A DNA stretch of 64,000 nt from NCBI GenBank assembly GCA_017432305.1, contig JAFRJK010000008.1, forward strand, positions 1-64,000, written 5' to 3'. Shown piece after piece: positions 8,157 to 16,590 of the stretch. The position numbers were made by a program, and so were the translations under genes. The notes under the pieces are model-generated. The model was given only the letters and a program-made list of their open reading frames with translations, was not told the origin of the DNA and searched no databases. Numbering within the stretch: position 1 is the stretch's first letter; each line of letters opens with the position of its first letter. The DNA is from Candidatus Saccharimonadota bacterium. GTDB lineage: Bacteria > Patescibacteriota > Saccharimonadia > Saccharimonadales > Saccharimonadaceae.

Positions 8157-9029
8157 ATGAAATCGGATGTTTTTGCATTAGTATGGATAGTGTGTGTAGT
8201 TATTGGTATTGCCTTAATTATTTGGGCAATAATAATGTGCCTTAGAAAATTTTCAAATTGGCGTATTGCTAAAAATAGCAAAAAATATTTTGAGCTAAAC
8301 AAAGAAACTTGTGAAAAGAGCAAAAAGAAAGGCAAAGTAATCCTTGAATCATGTGCTCAATATAGAGATTCTATAAAGTATTTTAACTTAAATAGAATAA
8401 TCAGGTGTTCTAATTCTGTCGTTTCGAACTCTAGCCAAAATTCAACCAAGTATCTATTGAAATATTCCGATATAAACAACAGTGTAGAGGATATGGAAAG
8501 ATTGGAATTTATTTCAAAATTTCTAACCGATTACGCGTCATTCGTAGAAGAAATGAGTAGGGCTAGCGATAAGATAAAAAAGAACCTACCATTGTTTTAC
8601 AAAATTTTTTCCGATAAAAGAAAATTATCATATTTAGTGTGTGGGCTGAATTATGAATTAGCTAACATTAAAGAGCCATTTCTCTATTTCTTATATATTA
8701 GCCCTGGTGGTAGATCGAGAAATGAAAACAAAATAACCATAGATATAAGTACAATCCAGACGTTGGTTCGTGAAGTGAGCAAATCGGTCAGTAAAAAAGG
8801 ACATTCAAAACATCAAAGAAGTATAATGACAAATGATTTAAGGGAAGCGATAAAAAAGCGAGATAATTATACGTGCTGCAAATGCGGAAATAGTGTTTAT
8901 GATGAACCTAATCTTTTATTAGAAGTCGATCATATAATTCCTATATCGAAAGGTGGTAAGACTGAAGCTTCGAATTTGCAAACTTTGTGTTGGCGTTGTA
9001 ATAGATTAAAAAGCGATAAGTCCAATTAG
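8157..9029 (+). CDS. Membrane-anchored HNH endonuclease-like protein (cassette 1 cargo)
   Basis: The 290-aa protein has one N-terminal membrane helix (about 5-28), a ~200-aa helical middle of unknown family, and a C-terminal HNH domain (about 232-287). The domain reads CCKCG, then EVDHIIPISKGG, then N and CWRC, i.e. the DH/N/CxxC layout of HNH nucleases. DNA cleavage is the family activity. A membrane anchor with a nuclease suggests a defence or toxin effector, which is inference. The start ATG has AAGGA upstream. Base composition is more AT-rich than the flanking genes. Confidence 0.75.
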   Translation: MKSDVFALVWIVCVVIGIALIIWAIIMCLRKFSNWRIAKNSKKYFELNKETCEKSKKKGKVILESCAQYRDSIKYFNLNRIIRCSNSVVSNSSQNSTKYLLKYSDINNSVEDMERLEFISKFLTDYASFVEEMSRASDKIKKNLPLFYKIFSDKRKLSYLVCGLNYELANIKEPFLYFLYISPGGRSRNENKITIDISTIQTLVREVSKSVSKKGHSKHQRSIMTNDLREAIKKRDNYTCCKCGNSVYDEPNLLLEVDHIIPISKGGKTEASNLQTLCWRCNRLKSDKSN

Positions 9030-9119
9030 AATCCCTAGATAGTTTTAGCTTGTTCAATTGAGAAATTGTAGTAACCTGATTGTTTAGGGTATTAACAGAC
9101 AATTTTAAAGGGGTAGAAA

Positions 9120-9140
9120 TGTGCTTTCGGGCACATTTTT
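9120..9140 (+). terminator. Terminator of the cassette 1 cargo gene
   Basis: Stem TGTGC/GCACA with a 6-nt loop and T5. It occupies the same position inside the right-end block as the ACTGC/GCAGT hairpin of cassette 2, although the stems differ in sequence. Confidence 0.75.
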
Positions 9141-9204
9141 AATGCAAAATCGGTACAAAATAGCATACTAGAACCTGCAGGGTACTTAACAGAAATTTAC
9201 TACT

Positions 9205-9226
9205 AAAAAATCGGCCAAAATGCCGA
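9205..9226 (-). terminator. Terminator of tRNA-Ile2, inside the shared right repeat
   Basis: On the minus strand, TCGGC/GCCGA with a 6-nt loop is followed by T6. The identical hairpin follows the initiator tRNA at 19835-19856. Confidence 0.75.
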
Positions 9227-9239
9227 GTTATATAAAATC

Positions 9240-9315
9240 TGGTAGGGGCACCTGGGTTCGAACCAGGGACCAAGCAGTTATGAGCCGCCTGCTCTAACCA
9301 CTGAGCTATGCCCCC
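9240..9315 (-). tRNA. tRNA-Ile2 (anticodon CAU, expected to be lysidine-modified)
   Basis: Reverse strand, 76 nt with encoded CCA. The acceptor GGGGGCA pairs with TGCCCCT (G1-U72 wobble). The D arm is AGCTCAGTGGTTAGAGC, the anticodon loop is CTCATAA and the T arm contains GGTTCGAACC. The body resembles bacterial tRNA-Ile2 rather than elongator Met. TilS would be needed to make it read AUA. The anticodon lies at 9280-9282. Confidence 0.85.
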
Positions 9316-9330
9316 AGCGATTACTTCAAA

Positions 9331-9353
9331 ATTATACCATAAAATGGTATAAT
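9331..9353. promoter_or_regulatory. Palindromic divergent promoter between tRNA-Ile2 and ftsB-like gene
   Basis: ATTATACCAT and ATGGTATAAT form a perfect 10-bp inverted repeat with a 3-bp centre. Each arm is an extended -10, one for the tRNA (minus) and one for the downstream gene (plus). The two promoters physically overlap. Confidence 0.65.
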
Positions 9354-9386
9354 AAATAAGCATAAAAGGATTAACTACTCTCTATA

Positions 9387-9839
9387 ATGGTTGAAAAAAG
9401 AAGCAGGAAAGAACGCCTAGAGGCAAGGTTCCGGAGATTGAAAGCAAAGTTTCTCCAAGAAATTTTGGCTCCAGAAAGACTTGTTATTCTTTCTATACCT
9501 GCAATTCTTCTTGTTTGGTTGATTGGATCGATTTCTAGCCTCTCTCGCAACTGGTCTCTCCAACAGGAAATCGCCGAAAAAGAAACTGAACTCGCCTATC
9601 TTGAACTCCAAGTTGATAATTTTGAACTCGAAAACGAATATTATTCTTCCGAGGAATACCAGGAGCTTGCTGCTAGAAAGCTCCAAAATAAGAAATTAAG
9701 TGGCGAAACTTTAGTTTATCTTCCGAAAAATACCGAACGCGCAAAAAGTAGATATCGCGAGAATACGAATGAAGAAAAAGCCATCTTAAATGAAAAATCG
9801 AATCTCGACCAATGGCTAACCTTCCTCTTTGGTGCTTAA
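9387..9839 (+). CDS. FtsB/DivIC-like septum formation initiator
   Basis: The 150-aa protein has a basic N-terminus, one membrane helix (about 32-52) and then a coiled coil (about 55-90) rich in Glu/Leu with ENEYYSSEEYQEL, as in FtsB/DivIC proteins. These bridge FtsQ and FtsL at the division site. A C-terminal tail of about 50 aa is extra. A TATAAT (9348-9353) gives a ~27-nt leader without a clear RBS. Family assignment is based on topology and the coiled-coil pattern. Confidence 0.75.
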   Translation: MVEKRSRKERLEARFRRLKAKFLQEILAPERLVILSIPAILLVWLIGSISSLSRNWSLQQEIAEKETELAYLELQVDNFELENEYYSSEEYQELAARKLQNKKLSGETLVYLPKNTERAKSRYRENTNEEKAILNEKSNLDQWLTFLFGA

Positions 9840-9862
9840 TCAGTTTAGCTTAAGCTTTTTAA

Positions 9863-9891
9863 TTGACTATTTCTTTAAGATAAAATATAAT
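9863..9891 (+). promoter_or_regulatory. Promoter of the prepilin operon
   Basis: TTGACT at 9863-9868, a 17-nt spacer and TATAAT at 9886-9891, ending 10 nt before the ATG at 9902. It is close to consensus and probably drives the run of seven closely spaced genes to 18830. Confidence 0.7.
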
Positions 9892-9901
9892 CATAAGTAG
9901 T

Positions 9902-10669
9902 ATGAATGAAGGTCTAGACAACTCGCGAGACGTCGCGGGAAATAACGCAGCGCATCCTTGGGAAGCTGTTCCGGAGGGTGTTTCCCCTTCAAAAAAGGGT
10001 GGTAAGTTAAAATTAACGCCAAAGATAATCACAATTAGTTCGGCGATTATTATTGTGGTTGCGATCGGGGTATTTTTCCTCGTTCGATTCTTTGTTTCTC
10101 TAGGTTCGAACGACGGAGGTGTAAACGGAACAGTTATTCCGCTTGCTATTGATAATGATGTCACAATCGAATCCTCGACTTCGCCGGAACAAGTTTATGA
10201 GTTAATAACTCAAACTCTCGACAATGTTCTTGCCGACGGAATTTTAGATGGCGAAATTCCTGACACTGCAAAAATGGAAGATAACTTTAATGTCTTTCTC
10301 TTAAAAGTTAGTTCCGACTACGATAAAACGCTTTATAGACTTTACTTCATTTCTAAAATTGCTCTTCTTGGGAATACTGACCGCGCCGCTCACCTTCTCC
10401 AAACTTTTGAAGAAGAAAAGCGCGAACTTGACAAGAATCAGCGCTATATGTACTTAACCGCTTACGCAAACTATTATGCAATACTCGAGGATGAGACAAA
10501 TAAGAGTAAATACATCAATCTCCTAGAATCCGAATTTCCTCCAGAAGATATTTATTATGATATCGACACAGGTGAGATTATTACAGATAGCGAATTAATA
10601 AAGAAAATCAATTTTGACTTTGAAGACCAAAGAACTACTGAAAATAATTCGGAAGGGGAGGGTGAATAA
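9902..10669 (+). CDS. Single-pass membrane protein at the head of the prepilin operon
   Basis: 255 aa with a cytoplasmic ~45-aa N-terminus, one membrane helix (about 46-68) and an outer helical region with repeated hydrophobic/aromatic spacing (YRLYFISKIALLG, YMYLTAYANYYAI) suggestive of a TPR-like fold. The 150-aa protein at 14356 has a similar plan. No family is recognised. Position suggests an assembly or anchoring role for the pilus. Its stop overlaps the next ATG by 1 nt. Confidence 0.7.
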   Translation: MNEGLDNSRDVAGNNAAHPWEAVPEGVSPSKKGGKLKLTPKIITISSAIIIVVAIGVFFLVRFFVSLGSNDGGVNGTVIPLAIDNDVTIESSTSPEQVYELITQTLDNVLADGILDGEIPDTAKMEDNFNVFLLKVSSDYDKTLYRLYFISKIALLGNTDRAAHLLQTFEEEKRELDKNQRYMYLTAYANYYAILEDETNKSKYINLLESEFPPEDIYYDIDTGEIITDSELIKKINFDFEDQRTTENNSEGEGE

Positions 10670-13600
10670 TGAAAAAAATCTCTAGAAAAATCAGTCGAAA
10701 AACCCTCAGAAAGAACCGTTCGAAAATTTTTGCGGTAGTCCTTGTAATTATTTCTCTCGCAATTGGGGTAAAAGTATTTGCTGCTTCGAAAACAAGTGGT
10801 TATTCTGGTGGCGCTGGTTCTGGTGGTAATACAACTGCAAAATGTAAAACCGGAAACTGTAAAAGTGTTAGAAAAAACGGGGCTTATTGGCTTTTAATGC
10901 CGGCATCTTCAGATAACATTAACCCAGCTTCTATTTTCGGGCTTGTTGAGCAAGCTGGGAACATTACCGGTTGTAAAAGTGGTGGTGGTTGGTTCTATGT
11001 TCTCGTAACTCCACTTTCCGGCGGTGGTCTTGCTGGCCCGGTTAGTATCGATAAAGCGCGTACTTCGACGAAAGGTATTCGCGATGGTGCAGCTGCCGGT
11101 CTTTATAAGCCATCCGGTGCTAAATATGTCACTCCATCTGAAGCTCAAGCTGCCTTTGCGAAAAATGCTGATTTCTATGCAACAAAAGGTCAGAGATGGT
11201 CTGGAACTAACCTCGGTTGGTTCTGTGCCGATCCAAAAAACACTGGAACTATTGAGCCTGAAGAAGAGGAACCAGAACAAGATACACCTAGATATGAGCG
11301 TGAGATTAGACAATATGGTGAAACTGTAAGTCGTATTGCAGTTGAAAATATGTCGGTTGACGGCATCTCATCTTCAACTCGTATAAAATGGCGTGCTGGC
11401 TATGACGGACAATATCTTACGTCTAGGCGAAGCCTTTATACTGATTCTGGTCCGGAATTGACTGCTTACGATGCCGAAGTTACAACTTATGCGAAACCAG
11501 GCGATAGCGTTCGCTTCCTTCATGAATTCTATCTTGGGAACCGTGCTGTTCGTGCGGCAACTTCTTCCGATGATCAAGATAAGTGGACCGACTATAAAGA
11601 TTGGGGTTATTTCGATAATGGCGTGTATAAAGGTGCCTATAACTACAAAATCAACCCAAATAAAATTCCAGACCAAAATCTTCACATAAGTGGTATGTTA
11701 AATTATAGCGACGACTCCAGCTATACCTTTAGTAGTGGGTATAATAACATCGGCCTAGTTAATGCCTATGCTAACAACGCTTCAAGCGCTTCAAGTGCGA
11801 GCTACTACAATCCATTTGTATCAATATCGAGCTATTCAATAGTTGCTACTGGTAACCATCTTGGTGTTGGCGTTATCTCGCCAGCAACGAATAACGGAAG
11901 ATATAATTGTAATACTTATTCTGCATCAAACTCGTTCATAACCGGCGGTTTCCAAATTCCTGGGTTTATTGAATCCTCCGGCGACATTTTAACTGGCTCT
12001 TGTCGTTCAGCAGATTTAACTACTGAAAACAACCTCGTCGGAAAGACTTTCGGTCAGAGACACACTGTCGACCAAGTTCGAGCTTGGGAAAAATACTACC
12101 ACTCAACTAGTGGCTCTTGTGGCTGTAATTCCCAGACTTATAGCTACACTAAATATGACTACACGTATTCTTATCCTCACTATAATAATGGTGGTACGAG
12201 TTATTATTATGCCGATAGTCCAACCCTCGACAAGACAGAATCTACACCATATTCTAGCACCGGTAACAATGGTAAAGACGCAAAATTAGTTGGAAACTAT
12301 AGCCATAATTCCTATTATGCTGGTTATGCAAACGGTAATCGTAAAGAATTCCAATGTAAGAACGAACCGACTGGAACATGTAACCCAAAGGTGGTTGCAA
12401 CTTATTACTATGGTAATAAATACAGTTGTACTAAGGTTTATGATGAAACAAACCCAGAAAAAGTCAAAAGTTGTACCGAATATCTCTCATCAGGCGCACA
12501 CTATGGAACCTCGAAAACTGAAAATCAATCAAACAGTTATTCATATACTGATGATTCGTTCACTTTCAAATACCTTACCGAAGTCCAAAAAGATGGCCAA
12601 ATTGAGAAAAAAGCAGTCGTTCGCGTTCCATACAACTTCGAAACTAGCGTCGAATCTAATATTTCTGGCTCAATCCTCTTCCAAGGAAGTAACATTGAAT
12701 CTTCCTTCACCTGGAGCATCGATCCTCGAAACAACACTTTCCTTTCTTCCTTCCCATATGCAACTATCACTCCGGAAAACACTAAAGTCCAATTAATCGA
12801 ATTCCTATTCCAACCTGGTTCGAAGGATGCAAGCGGAAAATCGAACAATGGTTACCAAGACCCATGTGCATTCTTTGGTAATAGAGGCGCTGTTGGTTGC
12901 CAGGTGATTGAAGAGATAAACGGTGCTCAAAACCCACAAGGTCTCTATGGCGGGTGGTCACATTATCGAAGCGCTAACCGTGTTGTTTCAGATAATGAAG
13001 AATACGTCGGCTTTAAGTATTGCGTCGCTATTGGTATTAACTATACTAGCTCCCATAGAAGCTCGAGTAACTCGGAGAGTGACCAAAACGCAGCGATGAG
13101 CCCTTCGACAAACTGGAATATCTCTAGCGCATCTTGCCGTCCAATTGCAAAGAAACCAAACTTCCAAGTTTGGAACGGTTCGATTTATACTCCTGGTGAG
13201 GTTAACACTTCCATTTCGAAAAAAGCTGTTGGCCTAGCAAGAGGGAATTATAATGAAGTTAGTAAATCTATCTTTGGTTCTTGGACCGACTACGCGATTA
13301 TCGCTGGTGGCGATGTCTATGGCATGGCGTCCGGTGCAAGACTTGGCTATAACAACGGTAGCTACAAACTAGATCCAGTCGATCATCCTACCACTTCAAT
13401 GAAGGAAATTAGCCCAGAAACAATCAGTAATAATAGTAACAGTAGTATCGGGAGAAGCGGTATTGATGCTAGCGTCTCAATCTCCAGTACACTTAATCGT
13501 TTGAAGACGCGTTATCGTGATAAAGCTGATAGTTTTGCTAACGAAGAAGGTAGAGTAAATCAGAAAGCGATAAACACCTCGAAAACTGGTATGCAATACG

Positions 13601-14355
13601 TTTCATATTCCACAAGCAAAGTCTACCTATCGTCTATTAGTGTGAACCGCTTCGGCCGTGACTATCCAAATCAAACCACGACAATGACCTCACAAGGCCT
13701 CGTTAAGGGACTTGGTGATGGTAAAAATGACAATACCCTCGTTATCCATATCGACGGTACTTTAGTGATTGATCGAAACATCTGTCTCACAACAAATGGA
13801 AATAACTGCGCAAAAGATTCGACGATGCTTTCGACTTATGGTGATATTAGAACCGACGCGTCAGCGAAATTACCACAAATTCTCATCTTTGCAGACAATA
13901 TTGAAATTACTAGTGATGTTACTCGTATTGATGCATGGTTAATTTCCGACGATGGGACATTAAATACATGTAATGAATTTACAATCAATTCGACAGACGG
14001 AACCCGTGCTTTTAGGCATGGTGGTGGTAACTATGACAACATGCAAACTGCTAACGGTGGAGCTGCTAAATGCTATAAAACACTTGTCGTGAACGGTCCG
14101 ATTTTCACAAGTAAAATTAAACTTTATCGTACTGCTGGTAACTTCCATGCTATCGGTAGTACTGGAAATAGTAATGATGTTCTCTATCGTTCTGTCGGTA
14201 GTACTGGCAATAATAGTGATACTTCTAAAGGCTCTGGCTCTCCGGCTGAAATCTTTAATATGCGTGCAGATGTCTATATCTGGGCTTATAACCAAGCACA
14301 ACGTTATTCCGAAGCAGTCGTAACCTATACACGTGAGCTTGCACCGAGGTACTAA
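10669..14355 (+). CDS. Giant secreted surface protein in the prepilin operon
   Basis: At 1228 aa it is the largest product here. A very basic N-terminus leads into a hydrophobic segment ending VKVFAA (about 20-40), i.e. a signal peptide or anchor. The body is rich in Ser, Asn, Tyr and Gly with scattered Cys pairs (CKTGNCK, CGCN), as expected of an exported adhesin. Near the C-terminus the pattern ILIFADNIEITSD and DAWLI precedes a cysteine-containing block. I see no enzyme motif. Placed among prepilins, it may be a pilus-tip or PilY1-like component, which is inference. An AGGGGAGG-type RBS precedes the ATG. Confidence 0.75.
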   Translation: MKKISRKISRKTLRKNRSKIFAVVLVIISLAIGVKVFAASKTSGYSGGAGSGGNTTAKCKTGNCKSVRKNGAYWLLMPASSDNINPASIFGLVEQAGNITGCKSGGGWFYVLVTPLSGGGLAGPVSIDKARTSTKGIRDGAAAGLYKPSGAKYVTPSEAQAAFAKNADFYATKGQRWSGTNLGWFCADPKNTGTIEPEEEEPEQDTPRYEREIRQYGETVSRIAVENMSVDGISSSTRIKWRAGYDGQYLTSRRSLYTDSGPELTAYDAEVTTYAKPGDSVRFLHEFYLGNRAVRAATSSDDQDKWTDYKDWGYFDNGVYKGAYNYKINPNKIPDQNLHISGMLNYSDDSSYTFSSGYNNIGLVNAYANNASSASSASYYNPFVSISSYSIVATGNHLGVGVISPATNNGRYNCNTYSASNSFITGGFQIPGFIESSGDILTGSCRSADLTTENNLVGKTFGQRHTVDQVRAWEKYYHSTSGSCGCNSQTYSYTKYDYTYSYPHYNNGGTSYYYADSPTLDKTESTPYSSTGNNGKDAKLVGNYSHNSYYAGYANGNRKEFQCKNEPTGTCNPKVVATYYYGNKYSCTKVYDETNPEKVKSCTEYLSSGAHYGTSKTENQSNSYSYTDDSFTFKYLTEVQKDGQIEKKAVVRVPYNFETSVESNISGSILFQGSNIESSFTWSIDPRNNTFLSSFPYATITPENTKVQLIEFLFQPGSKDASGKSNNGYQDPCAFFGNRGAVGCQVIEEINGAQNPQGLYGGWSHYRSANRVVSDNEEYVGFKYCVAIGINYTSSHRSSSNSESDQNAAMSPSTNWNISSASCRPIAKKPNFQVWNGSIYTPGEVNTSISKKAVGLARGNYNEVSKSIFGSWTDYAIIAGGDVYGMASGARLGYNNGSYKLDPVDHPTTSMKEISPETISNNSNSSIGRSGIDASVSISSTLNRLKTRYRDKADSFANEEGRVNQKAINTSKTGMQYVSYSTSKVYLSSISVNRFGRDYPNQTTTMTSQGLVKGLGDGKNDNTLVIHIDGTLVIDRNICLTTNGNNCAKDSTMLSTYGDIRTDASAKLPQILIFADNIEITSDVTRIDAWLISDDGTLNTCNEFTINSTDGTRAFRHGGGNYDNMQTANGGAAKCYKTLVVNGPIFTSKIKLYRTAGNFHAIGSTGNSNDVLYRSVGSTGNNSDTSKGSGSPAEIFNMRADVYIWAYNQAQRYSEAVVTYTRELAPRY

Positions 14356-14808
14356 ATGAAAAAAGGCGAGAAGAAAAGTTTAAAAAAAGAAAACATTAAC
14401 TATAAAAAATTATTCTTTGAGTTAATGATTATTCTTGCTATTCTTTTCGCAACAACATTAATTGTACTTCTCCCGATTCTTGAAAAACACGGTGCTTTAG
14501 AAAAGAATATCTACGGCGAATATGCCGGGCTAATTAAAGAGGTTGACGATTATGACTATTCAAAAGGTCGAAATCGCGAGCTTGAATCTAAAATCGAAGA
14601 AGTTTGGAATAAGGGAACTATTAATAAACGGTTCTATTTCTATGGTCTCGCTCGAGCAGTTTATTTCTGTAATATTGGTTATTATAACACTGCGAACGAA
14701 ACCTTCTCAGAGATAAAATTAGTTGTTCCAGAATCCGAAAATGACGAACTCGAATTCGATCTCGACGCCCGTGCAGTTTTATGTGAAAGGAAACAAAATG
14801 AGAGTTAA
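14356..14808 (+). CDS. Single-pass membrane protein of the prepilin operon
   Basis: 150 aa with a Lys-rich N-terminus, a membrane helix at about 25-48 and a helical C-terminal region. It starts immediately after the stop of the 1228-aa gene. The plan resembles the 255-aa protein at 9902, suggesting related assembly proteins bracketing the giant gene. No known family. Confidence 0.65.
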   Translation: MKKGEKKSLKKENINYKKLFFELMIILAILFATTLIVLLPILEKHGALEKNIYGEYAGLIKEVDDYDYSKGRNRELESKIEEVWNKGTINKRFYFYGLARAVYFCNIGYYNTANETFSEIKLVVPESENDELEFDLDARAVLCERKQNES

Positions 14809-15772
14809 AAAAGGTTTTACTTTCATCGAAGTTACGCTCTTTCTTGCAATTTCCAGCGCAATTTTTGCGATGGTTGTAACTGGTATTTCTAGCTCAATCG
14901 CAAAGCGTCGCTATAATGATGCTGTCAGCGATGTTGTCGAACAAATTCGAAATGCCTACTCTTCGACAATCAACGTCGAAAACATTCGAACTAATAACGA
15001 AGAAAGCAGTTTTTATTGCACAATTTCTTCTGCCTTTACTGGAACCAGCGGCTCGCTAGTTAAAAATTCAATGACAGATAATTATCCTGGGCGTACGCGT
15101 TGTGCAGTTTATGGTCAAGTTATTACTTTTGGCGAAGAAGGGCAAGGTGACAATGCTTTCCGTTACGATATTATCGGTCTAGCTGAAATCGGTGAACGGA
15201 ATGATTGGGCCCCGACCGAAAACGATTCCGTAATCGATAGCCTAGAAAGAGTTTATGCCGATATTGTTACGATTCGTCAAACTAATTCGACTGGTCGAAA
15301 TTGTACGGCTGGTCTTGCCGGGACAAGCTCTTGGTTCAGCCCAGAATGGAAAGCAACAATTGAGAAAACTGAAAGCCGTAATAAGCTTAAAGGGGCTATC
15401 GTTATTGTGCGCTCTCCAATTTCTGGCACAATCCATACTTATTTTTATGCCACAAATGGAAATGTAAATAACCAAAACAACTCGACCTTCGAAGTTCAAA
15501 AATGGCTTGGAAATTATGCGACCGAGCGCCAATGTGAATCTTACGCTAGCCAAAGTAATGGTTTCTTAACCGAAGCAATGCGAAATTCAAAAGTGATTTA
15601 TAAAAACAGTGGCAGCAGTGAAAATGCTAGTTTAGATTTATGTATTGGCTCGGACGACCTCTATGCAGTTGGGAATCAGAGGCGCGCAATTAGGATTCAT
15701 GGTGATGGCTCAAATGAATCGTCGGTAGAACTATTAACGGAAACGGAATCGGCAACAATATGCAAAAAATAA
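14798..15772 (+). CDS. Type IV prepilin-like protein 1
   Basis: 324 aa from the ATG at 14798, chosen because AAAGG precedes it and the protein then starts with a prepilin signal: KKGFTFIEVTLFLAISS. Cleavage is expected after Gly, with Glu at +5. Residues 8-30 form the pilin N-terminal helix. The globular part has several Cys that could form disulfides outside the cell. It overlaps the previous gene by 11 nt and the next by 13 nt, so translation is probably coupled. Confidence 0.85.
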   Translation: MRVKKGFTFIEVTLFLAISSAIFAMVVTGISSSIAKRRYNDAVSDVVEQIRNAYSSTINVENIRTNNEESSFYCTISSAFTGTSGSLVKNSMTDNYPGRTRCAVYGQVITFGEEGQGDNAFRYDIIGLAEIGERNDWAPTENDSVIDSLERVYADIVTIRQTNSTGRNCTAGLAGTSSWFSPEWKATIEKTESRNKLKGAIVIVRSPISGTIHTYFYATNGNVNNQNNSTFEVQKWLGNYATERQCESYASQSNGFLTEAMRNSKVIYKNSGSSENASLDLCIGSDDLYAVGNQRRAIRIHGDGSNESSVELLTETESATICKK

Positions 15773-16590
15773 AGAATCTATTAAAACGTGGCGACACTAT
15801 AATCGAAGTGACTTTTGCAATTAGTGTTTTCTCGCTCATTTCGATCGTTACCATCCAAATCATGGATCGTGACATTGCTACTATCCAGGGTGCGCTCGAA
15901 ACCGAAATGGCTCGAAATGAAATTGACGCCCAGGCTGAGGCTCTCCGCTTTATTCATAACTCGTATCTTTCCGAACGTGAACTTGATAGTGGTAGCATGA
16001 CTTATCGTAACCTTTGGTTAAAACTCTCTCGCGGAACTACTAACGTAATAAGCAGTGATGCCGGCCAAGGCCTTGCAAATCTCCCAACCGATATTTCTCA
16101 ATACACCTCGACTGAGTGTAGTAAATATTATGATAAAAATAATACTGGAACTATCCATAACATTTTCGACGATAACGCTTTTGTGATTAACACTAGAAAA
16201 ATCAATCCGTCTAGAATTAGTGATACTGTTATCCAAGCTTCTAGAACTAGTAGTACTTTTAGAGAAGCTAGTGTCTATCCACGCGTAATTTATACAAGAA
16301 GCGGTTCTGGGTCTAATAGCGCTGATGATATTCTCTCCGAAATTGAACCGAATACTACTTACTATATTAATATCCAACAACAACTTCAAAATGTTTATGA
16401 CAAAGTTTCCAACGCTGAAGGTATTTGGATTATTTCTGCTCGAGACGTTACGAAAGGTGAATCTTCTACCCCAGATTTTTATGACTTCCATATTCGAACT
16501 TGTTGGTTTGCCCCAGGCCACGATCGTCCATCGACCATCGCAACCACTATTCGTCTTTATAACCCAGAAAGAATCGAGGGTCAAAAATGA
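15760..16590 (+). CDS. Type IV prepilin-like protein 2
   Basis: 276 aa. The N-terminus KRGDTIIEVTFAISVFSLIS is a prepilin signal with an unusual Asp after the cleavage Gly and the conserved Glu at +5. A single hydrophobic helix follows, then a ~240-aa pseudopilin-type domain. It probably forms a minor pilin with its neighbours. It is coupled to the next gene by an ATGA overlap. Confidence 0.8.
   Translation: MQKIKNLLKRGDTIIEVTFAISVFSLISIVTIQIMDRDIATIQGALETEMARNEIDAQAEALRFIHNSYLSERELDSGSMTYRNLWLKLSRGTTNVISSDAGQGLANLPTDISQYTSTECSKYYDKNNTGTIHNIFDDNAFVINTRKINPSRISDTVIQASRTSSTFREASVYPRVIYTRSGSGSNSADDILSEIEPNTTYYINIQQQLQNVYDKVSNAEGIWIISARDVTKGESSTPDFYDFHIRTCWFAPGHDRPSTIATTIRLYNPERIEGQK

Larger units (their letters stand above)
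8051..9242 (+). mobile_element. Candidate tRNA-adjacent cargo cassette 1 (HNH cargo)
   Basis: The unit runs from a 32-bp left repeat (8051-8082) to a right repeat that stops at the 3' CCA end of the tRNA-Ile2 gene. The same architecture and nearly the same end sequences recur at 18864-19872 around an unrelated gene. It carries one + strand gene with its own terminator and no recombinase. Mobility or cassette exchange is inferred from the repeated ends only. Confidence 0.5.
9086..9243. repeat. Right-end repeat block of cassette 1
   Basis: It contains a 15-bp copy (AGGGTATTAACAGAC, 9086-9100) identical to 19717-19731. It also holds a 69-bp block at 9175-9243 that matches 19805-19873 at 67 of 69 positions. 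Homology stops at the tRNA acceptor stem. A related GGGTACTTAACAGA motif at 9180-9193 gives three ATTAACA/CTTAACA motifs per locus, counting the left repeat. Confidence 0.8.

Noticed and set aside
9175-9206. Reading the right repeats as protein (PAGYLTEIYY / AAGYLTDIYY) similar to the variable-module ending NAGYL
   Set aside because: In cassette 1 the upstream frame is full of stops and the match to the modules is only about nine bases (GGGTACTTA); too little to link the tRNA cassettes with the modules at 32.3 kb.
8051-9243. Interpretation of the cassettes as integron gene cassettes with attC sites
   Set aside because: The repeats do not give consistent RYYYAAC/GTTRRRY pairs and no integron integrase is present; kept only as a general comparison.
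9139-9363. 74-aa minus-strand ORF across the tRNA-Ile2 gene
   Set aside because: It is a translation of the tRNA and its promoter.
16018-16584. 188-aa minus-strand ORF inside prepilin 2
   Set aside because: Antisense shadow of a clear prepilin gene; no RBS or motif.
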